Shown here: piece after piece, positions 1 through 11,512 of the stretch | How positions within the stretch are numbered: the first letter of the stretch is position 1 | Layout: each line of letters opens with the position of its first letter | Assembly: GCA_029706075.1 (NCBI GenBank) | Contig: JAINUG010000174.1 | Coordinates: forward strand, 930,001 to 994,000 | Direction: 5' to 3' | DNA length: 64,000 nt | Source of the DNA: Aldrovandia affinis | Taxonomy: Eukaryota > Chordata > Actinopteri > Notacanthiformes > Halosauridae | Position numbers and translations under genes: made by a program | Notes under the pieces: model-generated | What the model was told of the DNA's origin: nothing | Seen by the model: only the letters and a program-made list of their open reading frames with translations | Database searches by the model: none

Positions 1-167
1 TGAGAAGATCAAGTCAAGATGGGAGAGACCAATATGAGACACAGACACAGACGCCGCATGCACCAAACAACAGCTCATGCTACAAACACAATACCAAGGT
101 GACAGGAAGTCTGACTGTAGGAGCAGGAAGGAGGAAAGGTTTTTGGCTTTATCGGTGTACCCAACAG
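1..167 (-). other. Neuroligin intron, start only
   Basis: Sequence downstream of the donor on the minus strand. No further exon is seen before the window edge. Confidence 0.6.
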
Positions 168-173
168 ACTCAC
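168..173 (-). other. nlgn3: Splice donor of the neuroligin exon
   Basis: The minus strand reads GAGGATG|GTGAGT, a consensus donor directly after the codons for VPTED plus one base. This phase-1 junction after the VPTEDG motif is where neuroligin genes carry their first coding-exon boundary. Confidence 0.85.
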
Positions 174-656
174 CATCCTCAGTTGGAACATAGATGTTTA
201 AATACAAACAATCCTCGTTCTGATCCTGTATGTAAGTGGCGACTATATCCAGGTTAAAGGTGAACCATATGGGCATCATTATTTCTGGCACGGCGTTGTG
301 AATGTTCTGAGGGCAGACGGACGCGAAGTGGGTCGCGTTCTTGATCCCTGACCAGGACGAGGGAGGTTCAGGTGGCATGAAGCGCTTTTCGCCCACTGGC
401 GACTGGAGGCGGCGTACGGGACTCCCAAGTATTGATCCACGGGCCCCAGGATCTCGCTGGGCAGAGGGACCCTCACACCCCTGAGCTTCCCATATTGTGT
501 GTTCACTGTAGGGTGATAGTTCTGGCCTCCGACCACCATGAGGCGCCAGCAGAAACTCATTATCCACAGGGCGGCGCCGCAGCTGGTGCCCGTCCTGGCT
601 CCGCTGCAGTCCCGGAGGTGTGAGAGCAGACGGTTTCTCCTTGGTGCAAACCACAT
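174..656 (-). CDS. nlgn3: Neuroligin-3-like, first coding exon (partial gene, frame disrupted)
   Basis: Neuroligins are postsynaptic membrane adhesion proteins with an extracellular cholinesterase-like domain that binds neurexins. The chosen start is the ATG at 654-656 (MWFAP), which has A at -3; NLGN3 proteins also begin MW. A hydrophobic signal-peptide stretch follows ([16 protein letters not shown]), then the mature N-terminus with [20 protein letters not shown] and [16 protein letters not shown] second frame continues with [36 protein letters not shown] and [16 protein letters not shown], ending at a GT donor. [34 protein letters not shown] and PQNIH favour NLGN3 over NLGN1, 2 and 4. The two frames do not join: about 11 bases stand where 6 are expected near 395-412 (ACTGG-CG-ACTGG duplication), so the first frame stops at 279-281. 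The rest of the gene lies beyond position 1. An upstream in-frame ATG at 698 is possible but less likely. Confidence 0.9.
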
Positions 657-895
657 GGTCCGTACGAATGACTGCCGCTGTGAGACACCAGCATACACAC
701 CAGGACCCCCTCTACTAATGCCGAACGCTGTTAGTCATGGAGTCTGGCCTTCCCTAATCCTGTGCTCAGCTGCTGCAACGGGGATGAGGGGGTGGGGGTG
801 GGGGGTTGTTGCAAAATGGAGAAAAAAATCTCAACTGGGCCGAGGTCTCGTCTTCTTTCAGAGTCCGGTCCTTCTGCCAGGTCGCTTATCCTGTG
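657..895 (-). other. nlgn3: Inferred 5' UTR part of the neuroligin exon
   Basis: Read on the minus strand, a strong splice acceptor (pyrimidine-rich CCTGTCTCCTCCTTTTGCAG) has its AG at 896-897, so the exon would start at 895 and run through the ATG at 656 to the donor. The segment includes a G-rich run on the plus strand (785-808). An acceptor here implies at least one more 5' noncoding exon at higher coordinates. Exon boundaries are inferred from the splice motif alone. Confidence 0.6.
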
Positions 896-2140
896 CTGCA
901 AAAGGAGGAGACAGGTAAATTAATTACCAACCCCCAACTGCCAACCAGCTCATTCTCAGCCTTTTTTCACACTCATATTTTTATTGACTTGGAGAGTCCC
1001 TTTTCTCTAGTGACATAAAACACAACACATAAATATGACAGTTTTTCAGTGTTGCCATCAATCAGCACAATCACTGGCTTGCAGACAAACTTGTAAAGGT
1101 ACTGTGAGTTATGCATAGGCAGTATTTGGCTAATGCAAATCATGTGATTTTAAATATTTTCAATATTGTTTAATAGTAGCACATCTGTACATGTCTGAAG
1201 GCAGGTAACAAATCTTATCTGCCCATAATGGCAGTCTATTTGTTAATGGATTCTATGCTGTTCAAGTGTACAGTGAAGCTAGTATGTACTGTTGGTGATT
1301 ACAACAAGAACATTTGTAACTCCAGCTTTTTGCTGTTTTGAGAATAACTGTTTAAGAAAACTTCTATAGGAAAATTAAGCCATCTATAATGTATGAGTCA
1401 CTTCATGTTTAGTCACAGCAATACAGACACCATGTCCACTATATTCCACCACGTATATATTAATATACACCCACAGTAAGTTTCTCAATTTGAGCGTATT
1501 GATTGTTTTTCCCCCTCCATCGAGATAAAAATGTGAACTAATGCATTTACAATCAGTTTTCTCTTGTCAGTTTTTCTTTTAAAGATCAAATTCACAAATG
1601 TTACACATTAAAAAGGGTCGAAGTATGACAGCAGTGTGAATGCTAATCACTGGGGCAAATCGAAAGAGGGCTTCCCAGGTGTGGGAAGCGTGCCATCTCG
1701 ATCTCATGGACTGATCAATTTTCAATTTTTGAGGCTTCGGAATCTCAAGCCCTCCACTGCAATCCGACGCATTTCAACGACAATGAAGGGAAGGAAAGAA
1801 AAGCCAGGGTTTAGTTGAGGATATTGCATTCCAAAAATTACTTTGTAAATGATTTATAATGCATCATCATCCGGTGGCGTCTCACTTACAGAACCCTTGG
1901 AAACGCAATATTAATTTTCCTAAGGGTGCGGTTATCACTCCGCAGCACACGCCACCCATGGTGCCTGAACGCTGCCAAAACCTGTCGGTGACTTCCTCCA
2001 ACCACAAGCGGGGGTTCCATTGTGAAAAACGCACACTTGTAATTCCATTGCAATGCAAACACCCCCCCATTAGGAGGCACACTCTCACACTGACTTGCAT
2101 AGTAATTGCGGCACAGGTGATCTAGACAGAGACAGACGGT
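896..2140. other. Noncoding, upstream of the neuroligin exon
   Basis: AT-rich unique-looking sequence with no recognised gene or repeat. A GTAAGT-like donor on the minus strand near 1885-1890 could end a 5' noncoding exon lying to its right, but nothing else supports it. Confidence 0.4.
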
Positions 2141-2350
2141 AAGCGCAGGTGTGCGAGCCTGGCAGGTTGACCCCCCTGCTCTCGTGTTCTCATCTGATAC
2201 AGCGCCGCTCCCAATCTGGCACGAAGCGCAACACATATTCTCACAGCGAGAGACCGCCGAAACAGTCACATCACCTCAAAACCAGCCCCTTTGTCTCCGT
2301 TCCGTTTCCATTCGGAACGTCACAGAGCACAACACATGGGCGGAGAGGGA
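2141..2350. promoter_or_regulatory. CpG-enriched patch, candidate promoter or 5' exon
   Basis: About 17 CpG dinucleotides fall between roughly 2105 and 2345, against a CpG-poor background. The patch lies 1.2 kb upstream of the acceptor of the minus-strand neuroligin exon, a plausible place for a promoter or first exon. No TATA box or clear initiator decides it. This is inference from composition and position. Confidence 0.3.
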
Positions 2351-2639
2351 CAAGTGCATTGTGGGTATAACTTTGAATCTATCTGAAAGCCAGAAGTATA
2401 AAAAAGTAGTTGAAGAAGGCATTTGTGAAGGCATTTATGAATGAAGAGATATTGCATAATTCATTAGCTGTATAAAGGGGGTGGGCTTGGCTAAAACCTA
2501 GCAAGATACAAACTTTAGAAATGATCCCTAATGTCTGGATTAAATTACTGGGTTAAAATGGAAAGGACCTTATTGTGGAAATACACTATACACCACCAAT
2601 ATCAGAATTTTAAAACTTGAGCCCAAGGCACAAACATAA

Positions 2640-2706
2640 AGAACAGAGGCTACAGTAGATGGGCTGAATGGCCCGTTCTCGTCATTATGTAGTCTTATGC
2701 GCTTAT
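2640..2706 (+). repeat. Short interspersed-repeat tail fragment
   Basis: Contains GGGCTGAATGGCCCGTTCTC followed by short TCTTATG/GCTTATG-like repeats. I recall this phrase as the 3' tail of an interspersed repeat common in several fish genomes. The body of the element is not recognisable. Confidence 0.45.
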
Positions 2707-3795
2707 GTTTTAACACTTCAATTTACTATATTTTGCAAATATTCTGAAATGGGGTTTTAACCTGGGATTACAATAAAAGGCTAAATGTATGACACTGAGT
2801 AAATATAATCCAAATCAATATTTCACCTGTTTATTCGTTGGTTTATTTACTTAAAATCTTAAAGATCCATATTAATATATTTCAAGATTCAGGGCAAAGC
2901 TTACAATATATATGGTATATTGGTATACTATATTGGTATTAAACCTTGCAATATGTTGTACAAACAAAAAACCTTAACAAGTCATGCATTTACGTTCTTT
3001 AATTATTTAGTTGTGTTTACTATTTATGCGTCTAAATTCAAAAATTCAATAAAGAATATGCAAATTGTGCAAAATGTTTATTTGGGCCTTTTATTTTTGG
3101 TTTTATAATATTCAGTTCTGCAGTCTTCAGACAGTACTTAATAACAATTATTATTCTCACTGGTCATGGAATAATTATGTTCCCTTTCAGCAGAAAGTTT
3201 ATTTTCTTACTCCAATTATAAATATCTGGAACTGTATTTATTTGGAAATGCTTACGTTTGCTCACGAAAAGAAAATGAATAAATTAACTGAATCTTAAAT
3301 GCGTGGTGTGCCCATCAACTTGTCAGACTTGAAGCCAAAATAAATTGAAGTTTCCTCATCTATATTTTCTCCTATGATAGACATCTCAACAAAAAGATTT
3401 GAAATGTAAAACAATCCAAAAGTCAAGTTTCTCACATATAAAGCACATACCATCTATACATCAAAGCATATACCATCCTAAACCTGGTCTGCATACCAAT
3501 TTACTGACATCAAAGCAATGCAGTTATCACTACACTTTCACCGATATATATCACACAAAACCAAACAAGCACCATTCCAAAGCGATGCAACCCGATGATC
3601 CTCCATGTGCTGGCACTGTGTAACATAAAAGTGTAACATTTATTGTGTGGCAGTGAGAACACAGCGCACTACTACCGATGTCACAGTTTAAACATGTCTA
3701 ACAAGTTGTGCATACAGTCAGGTAGATCATCTCATTTTAAACTATCGATTTAACATTACAAAAAGCTGGCGATTCTATCCACTTTAGTATGTGTT
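2707..3795. other. AT-rich noncoding stretch
   Basis: Low-complexity, A/T-dominated DNA. Short open frames here are composition effects; no repeat family recognised. Confidence 0.4.
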
Positions 3796-3799
3796 ATAT

Positions 3800-3960
3800 A
3801 TATGGATGTCATGGTACACCGGTTTGACGGTATACCACGGTGTCAGAATTGATGGTTATCGTACCATAAACATTTTCCCCCACCATGATAAGCGAGTTGG
3901 TGGTATATCATGGTATTTGATATGACATAATTACACTGGTTTAATATGTGTTGAACTGGA
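3800..3960. mobile_element. hAT-like nonautonomous element fragment
   Basis: Repeated GGTATACC/ATGGTA blocks (GTCATGGTACACCGGTTTG, CGGTATACCACGGTGT, GGTGGTATATCATGGTAT) resemble the internally repetitive ends of hAT elements in fish. No target duplication or both ends could be defined. Confidence 0.3.
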
Positions 3961-4293
3961 AGTCACGTAAGCGCTCTCCAAGACTTTACTGACGTGTCTT
4001 TGTTTTACGAGGATGCTACGGCAGTGCTTGTCTCTGGTTTGAGATTCAGCAGCTCACAGTAGCACTTCATGATTCTATTTCGCAGGGATCTATTACCATT
4101 TTGGGAGGTTCAAGGTTGTCATTGGAAGAAAGTTCAGACAATGCAGGATGGTACTGGGGTGGGTGAACAGGTTGATTGACTAACAATCCTATCTTTGAAA
4201 ATGTACTTTAATAGAACAAAATGTTTTTCTAGAATTGGTTGTCCCGCTGCAACTGCTATTTATCAATCTGTCGGTCACCCCTAGCAAGCTATA

Positions 4294-5119
4294 GGTAACT
4301 GCCAAAATAAAGGAAATGCCAACAAAATAAGCAGGAAATGCAGTTTCAATAAATGTCTTTTTGTCAAGCGGTCTCAGGGTCATCACATTAGGGAGCCACG
4401 GGTGACAGAACAGTTTACATCATTTTCATGGTCATCAAACCATTCAGTGACCAATGTTGAGCATCATCCTGATAGGGTCAGAATATTGTTGTTGAGAACG
4501 ACTCATGTGACCATATAACTTTTTTCCACAGTAGAGCACTGCCTGTGCTTTTTTTCTTTACTTGCAAACATGTATTTCTAGCTGTAATAAGGGGTTTATT
4601 CACTGCAACCTCACCATAGTATTCCTCTCTATGAAGTTCTCGATGAACTGTTCTGTTCATGCCCTAGATTGATATTTGCAGTCAACTGATTCAGAGTTGC
4701 TCGCCCTGTATCTCAAACTGATGCATGGACACCACAGTCAAGGACTATGTGTTTTCGACCACAGTTGTCCCTAGTTGATGATGTCTTTCCCTCAGACTTC
4801 CATGCCAACATCACCATGCCAACACCACCAGCCACTGTTCCTTGTGAAACATAAACAAGACAAAGACGTCTTTGTCACTGAAGCTCCTGCCAAACTCCTG
4901 CCTTATTTTGCAGTCACTGAGATCTCTTCTTCTAGTCAAAATAATGGCCAACTGGGTCTGCCCAGCATTTTTATACATGACCCTGATTATGACTGAATGT
5001 TAGTTGTTTAATTAACTCAGGAGCCACACCTGTATGGAAGCACCTGCTTTCAGTATACTCTGTATTCTTCATTTACTGGGAATAACTGGAAGTGTTTCCT
5101 TTATTTTGGTAGTTACCAG
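4294..5119 (-). mobile_element. Tc1-type transposon, internally deleted
   Basis: Inverted ends GGTAACTGCCAAAATAAAGG (left) and its near complement TTTATTTTGGTAGTTACC (right), each beside a TA dinucleotide as expected for Tc1/mariner. The 826-bp copy is about half of a full element. Inside, minus-strand 4478-4660 encodes a transposase piece containing RTVHRELHREEYYGEVAVN and KKVIWSHESF, which match the linker and DDE-start region of Tc1 transposases. The N- and C-terminal parts are missing or decayed, so it cannot be autonomous. Confidence 0.85.
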
Positions 5120-5121
5120 TA

Positions 5122-6420
5122 AGTAGCTGCTTGTTTTAATTAAATGCTATACAGCTGTGTAGCTAGGTAGCTAGTGATTTGAATGAAGCAATACAGATGT
5201 GATTTTCGTATTATTGCTTAGAGAATATGAATGTAGTCCACTGTTCACACTAGCTATCTGGGGCACAACAAAATATGATACAGGGTTTATAAAGAAATTA
5301 TACTAATATGTAAAAGTGATAGTATTAATATTTTGGAGAGTATTAGATATCAAGTGACCTATTTCATACAGAAAAGCAATATGGCATCTTTCCAGTTTTT
5401 TTACATATAATTATTGGCTGAAATGACATCACATGTGCACATCCTTATATGTTTAAAATAATGATGTCACCTGCTGTGTGGCCTGCAATTGGGAACTATG
5501 AACAGATAGTGTTATTGTTTGAACTAGATCTGAACAGATAGTGTCGTTGATTAAAGTACATATTGACCAATGGGGAGAATTCGCAGCATGGAGTATTTTT
5601 TTAATGATGTCATCAGCAGGCAAGTTACGAAGCAGAAGATAAAGAAGAAAAAGAAGAAGATAAGAAAGAAAGGCAAAATAACCCACGTCTGGGGCTTTAT
5701 TGTGCAGCTGTGTGAAGTCGTATCTGAATTCTGTGTTACATGTGGCCAGAGGGTGCAGATCTTAGTGTTTGTAAGGACTAAGAGTCTGTGGCCATTGTAG
5801 TTACTCTCCGGTATGGAGTATACCCCGCCAACCCATAATTAGGCGAATGGCACACCTGCCATCACAATATACAATAAATAAATAAATCCTTATAAAAGAG
5901 TTTCAGAAGGGAAAAGTAACTTAATAAAGTACATAATAAGACATTTCTGAGAGTAATAGTTTAGCCTATTGCAAAATACAGGGATGAATGGGATGAATTG
6001 CCAACGAAGCCCTTGAAAAGCAAATTGCCCAGGATGCCAAAAAGCAATCATAAATACAAAGGTACAAAGATGTCAGATACTATGAAATATAAGCATGGAA
6101 TTCTGCTTAATGTCAACATAGACGTTGCACATTTACAATAAATATACTTCACTGAGAGCTTCACCAGTGATGAGGTCACAGCTGTACCAACAGCTGACTA
6201 TGAACAGATAGTCATTGAGTTTTATAAACCACTGAAATAAAGGAGGCTGAAGTATTGGAAAAACTACAAAAAGATTTGAAAACTGCATAAATCTCAGATG
6301 AATGAAAACAAGGCAATACTGGGAGCTAGACATTGTGCTGAAGCAGTAAAAAAGGCCAACAGGACACTGAAATGTATGGCACACAATACAGAGTAAGAGT
6401 AAGTCAAAGGAGGTGTACAC
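5122..6420. other. Noncoding stretch with short direct repeats
   Basis: No gene recognised. The phrase GAACAGATAGTGT occurs twice within 40 bases (about 5500 and 5532), and TGAACAGATAGT recurs near 6202. Purine-rich run at 5633-5670. Confidence 0.35.
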
Positions 6421-6422
6421 TA

Positions 6423-6588
6423 ATATATGCCATTTAATATGCCATTTAGCAGACGCTTTTATCCAAAGCAACTTACAGTAGTGAATGCATAAATTTTTCA
6501 GTATATGTGGTCCCAATGGGAATCAAACCCACAACCTAAGCACTGTTAACGCCTTGCTCTACCCACTGAGCCACACAGAACCATTGTG
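6423..6588 (-). repeat. tRNA-derived SINE
   Basis: On the minus strand: a tRNA-like head with A box TGGCTCAGTGGGTAGAGC and B box GGGTTTGATTCC, then a tail GCTTTGGATAAAAGCGTCTG followed by CTAAATGGCATA. The layout is that of a tRNA-derived SINE with a LINE-type 3' tail. The tRNA part is too diverged and lacks a normal acceptor stem, so it is not a tRNA gene. Confidence 0.8.
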
Positions 6589-7470
6589 GTTTAGTGTGTA
6601 TACTAATATTAAGCATGCAGTTTTTAGAACAATTTGTTCATGAAGAGATATAAAAAGCATGTGATTTTTTTGTTGAAATAAAATGACTTTTATTTAAAGT
6701 CTTATGTTTAAAGTTTATGGCAGCAGAATGCAAGGGTGGAAAATTGAGTGTAAGTATTTATTTATAACGAGAGTTCAAAATCTTTTGGGCTTAGATTCAT
6801 AGTGTAATCATAAATCACCGCGGATCCTTCAAAACTATATTTGACACAAATTCTTTGGAAATGGTGAGCTCAGATTGGGTGAATAGCCTGTAATGATACA
6901 TTATACTGTACATTATTTTGTTCTTATATTCAGTATATACAGTTGTGCCTGCTGCATTGCAAATAACACCCTTCTGAATTTAACCGTAATGCATGCTGGT
7001 TGCCATCAATTGCTTCAATCATTAGATTGTTTTTCGCCAGCCAGTAACTTATCCCTCGACACACTTCTGTGCATTTTTGCAGCATGTACTGTAAACCTTG
7101 TTGTTTAAGTGCCGTGTGATGCCATGTGCAGACCTGAATTGAAACCTTCTCTCTCTAATGCCAAAATCTCCTTCCATCCCAGGAAAGAAAGATAATTATT
7201 TTCTTTGACAAAGATGACAGTGTCACCCATGGCTCGGCTGAAGTGTAGTAGGCATGATACCAGGGGAATTGTGAGGGGAAATAAATTGACAAAGTGGTGC
7301 TCCGCAAAAGAATGATGGTGGACTTATTCTACTGCTACAGTGCTATTTTCAGAGCGTAAGGCTTAGAGCACTCCTCCCCTCACTATCTGGCCTCCGCTAC
7401 TCAGAAACACATCTCTGGACACACCTTTACACAGGTGTATTTGCACCTATCATGTAAGCTGTTTACTCTC
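6589..7470. other. Noncoding stretch
   Basis: No gene, repeat family or conserved motif recognised. Confidence 0.4.
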
Positions 7471-7732
7471 GGAAACTTGTCTTCTGATTTTGTTGTGGCT
7501 TTGGGTCTGCCAGACCTCTTCCTGTCAGAGTTTCCAAATGCCTTTTGATGGTGTAGGAAACTACTCACTCCCAAAAAGTGTACATTATTTTTCTGTGTAC
7601 TTTTTTTTAAACATCTGGCAGTTTACCGCTTACCTTTGTATCATTTCAGGTTATTCACTGGACTTGAACTACTTACATTTCAGAAAAAAATGGAAAATGG
7701 GGGTGTTCTAAAACTTTTGACCGATAGTGTAG
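7471..7732. mobile_element. Tc1 remnant with one inverted end
   Basis: 7471-7575 matches antisense transposase N-terminal region of a Tc1 family (GGTCTGCCAGACCTCTTCCT on the complement of coding). 7580-7732 is the inverted terminal region ending in GGGGGTGTTCTAAAACTTTT and GACCGATAGTG. The middle and the other end are missing. Same family as the copies at 20229 and 29700. Confidence 0.75.
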
Positions 7733-7792
7733 GTACAGTAAGCCTTAAATCTACCTCTCCCTATTCTGTGCCTATCCTATTCCAAAGCTAAA

Positions 7793-7818
7793 CACACACA
7801 CACACACACAGACACACG
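7793..7818. repeat. (CA)n microsatellite
   Basis: About a dozen CA units with one interruption near the end. Confidence 0.9.
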
Positions 7819-8427
7819 TAAACATGGAACCCTTTATGGCATGTTTATATCACTTTAATAATATATAGATAATTTCATTATTTGATGCACACTTTATTTT
7901 CCTTAAAGACAACTACACATAAATGTTGACTGTTGTAATGCAGCTTTAAATACATGGTTTTGTATTTGTTTTCCAGGCAATAAATCCTATATCTCTCATG
8001 GGGAAGTATCACCCAGTATACTTGTTGTTGAGCTGAATTTGAAAGGTCAGGGCTTTCCTCAGGCTGTATATGTGCTGTAATCTATATTGTATATTAAACC
8101 TAAAAAACTGTGAGAGAGAGATAATGGTTGTTAAAGCAGAAAAAGACAGGAAATTCACATGAGCAACTTGACCATTATCTTGACCTATGCACTGACGGGT
8201 CTTCCAACACAAAATGCTTTGATACCTGCTATGGTACTGTAACAATGTTGGCCTACTTCAAACAATGTACTCACCACCTTCACTGGCCTACTCAGGCCTG
8301 GTGAATGGCTTGAATGAAAACGGAGATCTTGAATGGAAACTAAGATTGGAGCTACCTTTTCTTGAAACAGGGAATACATCACTTTCAACTTAGTGCATTA
8401 AATGAAAAATAAAAACACCAGCAAAAG
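7819..8427. other. Noncoding stretch
   Basis: Nothing recognised. Confidence 0.4.
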
Positions 8428-8690
8428 GCCCCCGGATGGCGTAACGTTAAAGGCACTCGCCCAGAGTGCAAGTTTCCCATTGTGCACCAGTCCAGCTCTT
8501 GCCTGGAGTCCCATTCAAAGGCGGCGATTAGCTGTCCACCCCAGAGGGAGGGGGGAGGGAACCCAGCATCAGCTTGCCACATGTACAAAAAGCTTCTTTG
8601 GACGTATCGGAATCACGGTCAGTGTTCGGGCTGCTGTTCGAGTGCTGTCTCAAAGGAGGCGAGTGCAACTTTGGTGAACAAACCAAAAAT
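8428..8690 (+). repeat. SINE, tRNA-like head of the CCCGGATGGCGTAAC type
   Basis: Head GGCCCCCGGATGGCGTAACG with AAAGGCACTCGCCCAGAGTG, then body GGCGGCGATTAGCTGTCC, CCCAGAGGGAGGGGGGAGGG, and a 3' part with TCTCAAAGGAGGCGAGTGC. The body is shared with the SINEs at 20331, 23829 and 57055. An inverted copy with the same head sits at 57055-57340. Confidence 0.75.
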
Positions 8691-10420
8691 CCTTTTTCTA
8701 CATACTATCACTTCTAGGGAACTAATTTTCTTTAGCTTATAGCTACCTTAATGTTGCTTCAGAGATTAATTCATAGACAATATTGTAGTTTATTAGCTTA
8801 TATTGAGGATTAGTTTAAATAGTCTCAGTCCTTTGCCATAACAAATTTTATCTACATTGGTGCTGGATACTTGTATTTTGACAGGAAATGCAGTGCAACT
8901 GGTTGTCTGGCTGTGGTTGTGCAGCGTTTAATTTAGTAGATAGATACTATTGGGTAAAGGGTGCTATCCCCCCCACCACTTATGAAAAATTGCCGACAGT
9001 ACACAGTTTGGTATTGCTGTCTGTGGACGTGGCTCTGTGATTAAGAGTTAAAGAAAACACTTTGCCAAAAATGGGAACTGTGAGTAATGTAATTGCTTCG
9101 TATGGTGATTATGTTAGTCATAAATCACAAATTCGCAACCCTCTCGGCACCTTGTCAAGACCCAAATGTAGGCTGGAACACACAATTTGTGCGCCATTGC
9201 CTGGGATGTGCTGGAATCGCGGTTGCGAGGGCCGCAGTGTGAACATGCACACGCACGGCATATATTATGCACCATAGTGTAAGGATACAGCAGGGATGGG
9301 GAGAGAATGGTGTGGTGACGTGCAGCTATAATTGCTCAGACGAAATGTCTGCTAAAGTCACATGGGCAAGTAAGGGTGGCGGGGGGTCAAGCTCTGATCT
9401 CGGTGACCTGTAGGAGAGTCACTAAGGGAGGAATGAAGAGGGATCGCATTCATTCTCCCGTCATCCGCATATAACCCCCCGGGTATTGATCGTCCCGTCT
9501 CTTTGGCCTTGGAGCCAGTAATAAAGTACAACAGAAAGACACACTGCTGACTGCGGGAGGGGTTACTAGTGCCTAATGCAGGGCGGCACTCCTGCGTGTA
9601 CATTCTGTTCAATGTCCACCTCCTCCACATACCATTGAGATCAGATTAATTGAGCCTGTTTAATGCAGGTGGGGGAATTCTCATTTGCCATCTTTTGCCA
9701 AAACCACTGACACCTCGTGGCCACTAAATATATCAATCGATAATGGGTGTGAGTTTCAATGAAAAGGAACGAAAAAACAGTCAGTCAGTATAGTCGTACG
9801 CAGCACACCAAAAAAGAACAAGTAAACCTTGTCTTCACCTTTTTGTCTCCTGCCGCAGTGAAATCTTTCCAGCATTTTCAACACAAAGCAGGAATCTTAG
9901 CAGGCATCTGAGAGGCATAGCTGCATTCGGTACATAGAGAATAGATTGAATTTGCCCCATTGACAGAACAGGGGGAAAATGAATGCCCTGAAAGGGTGCT
10001 GGCCCTTGGTTCTCATCAGCTATCATTTCCACAGCGACAGAAGGTTGGCACTAAGAGACTGCATTATTCCCCTCTGGGAACGAGTCCTTTCATGTTAAAA
10101 CAAGCCTCACCAAGCAGAGAAAAAGTGTCTTGTTCACTGCAGCACTGCCACCATGATTGTTAATGTCTGCCATTTTAGAGTATCATGCCCTGCGTGCTGT
10201 GCGCCTGACCATCAGAGTGCATTGATGTCCTTTTAAAATAAACACCAGACATGACACCAAGCTGGAACAGAAGACAGAGTGTCACTCTTAAAATCACCAT
10301 TGCATCTCTGTCACATGGACAAGTTGGGGCAAATAAGTGGGTCAGTTGTTCCCCTATGACATCATGTGAGAAAGTGTAATTCATTTAACTAATGTCATAT
10401 GAATGTATTATATATATACA
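8691..10420. other. Noncoding stretch
   Basis: No recognised gene. Moderate complexity around 9130-9640 and 10140-10350, without a coding signature consistent over a whole exon with splice sites. Confidence 0.35.
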
Positions 10421-10422
10421 TA

Positions 10423-10948
10423 CAGGTAACTACCAGAATAAAGAAAACACAAAGGGATACTGGCAGCTCTGTTATGGTGAGGCATGCATTTACCTGGCAT
10501 GGTTTAGGTACACTCAAACCCCTTAGAGGGCAAGGTAAACACCAATAAATACAAAGCCATTCTGAGTGATCATCTTCATCCTATGATGGAGAATTTCTAT
10601 CCTGATGGGAGCAGTCTCTTCCAGGATGGCAATGCCCCATCCACAGGGCATGTGTGGTCACTGGATGGTTTAATGAGCTTGAAAACGATGTAAACCATAT
10701 GTCATGACCATCTCAGTCAGCAGATCTAAAACCCAAATGAACACTTATGGGAGATTCTGGAGTGGCGCCTGAGGCAGCGCTTTCCACCGCCATCAGGGAA
10801 ACACAAAACTCCAATAGAGTTCCAGACATTTGTAGAATATATGCCAAAGAGCATTGGAGCTCTCTGGTAGCTCATGGTGGCCCTATTAAGAGTATATTAA
10901 GGGTGGTCTATCAAGACATGTTGGTGTTAACTTTTTGGCAGTTACCAG
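10423..10948 (+). mobile_element. Tc1-type nonautonomous derivative (526 bp)
   Basis: Ends CAGGTAACTACCAGAATAAA and TTTTTGGCAGTTACCAG are inverted repeats, each flanked by TA. Internal sequence (TTTACCTGGCATGGTTTAGG; ACACTTATGGGAGATTCTGG, encoding the HLWEILEW-type C-terminal transposase region) belongs to the same family as the copies at 4294 and 34786. The N-terminal two thirds of the transposase region are absent, with the same junction as in the copy at 34786. Confidence 0.85.
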
Positions 10949-11079
10949 TATATACAGTGCCTTGTAAAAGTACTTAGACCCTTGGAAAGTATTCAAATGT
11001 TGCTGGATTCCAAATGATACATTCACTTTTTTTTCCATTTAATATTCAATATTCAAAGTGAATTTTAATTAAGAAGAAA

Positions 11080-11268
11080 TTAGTTATGTCTGCAAATATT
11101 TTCAATAAAAATAAAGATTATTTCCATTATTCCTTTTATCATGGCAAGTTTCCCAGTCCCTGCTGAAAAGAAGCATCCCCATAGAATGGTACTGCTACCA
11201 CCATGCTTCACTGTATGGATGGTATTACGTGGGGCATAGCAGTGTTCCGTTTGTGCCATACATAACAC
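11080..11268 (-). pseudogene. Tc1 transposase, central fragment
   Basis: Encodes [20 protein letters not shown] then [11 protein letters not shown], the conserved block between the second and third acidic residues of the DDE/D catalytic domain in Tc1 transposases. The following minus-strand sequence decays rapidly. It is part of the Tc1 copy split by Harbinger. Confidence 0.8.
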
Positions 11269-11512
11269 TTTGCAATTTGGCCAAAAATACCTATTTTAGT
11301 CTCATTTGACCCCAAAACCTACTCCCACATCTTAGCTGGATCACTCACGCACTGTCTAGGAAACTCCAGGTGGTCTTTGAGATGTTTTATTTTAAGTAAT
11401 GGCTTTTTTCTTACCACTGTGCCATACAGGCCAGTATTATGCAATGTTCTTGATATTGTTTACTGATGCACTATTACTCCATTCTCAGCCACTGAACTCT
11501 GTAGCTCTTTTA

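Noticed and set aside
1886-2269. 127-residue minus-strand open frame upstream of the neuroligin
   Set aside because: No homology recognised; it falls in the CpG-rich patch where stops are rarer. It may include a 5' noncoding exon, but not a protein I can support.
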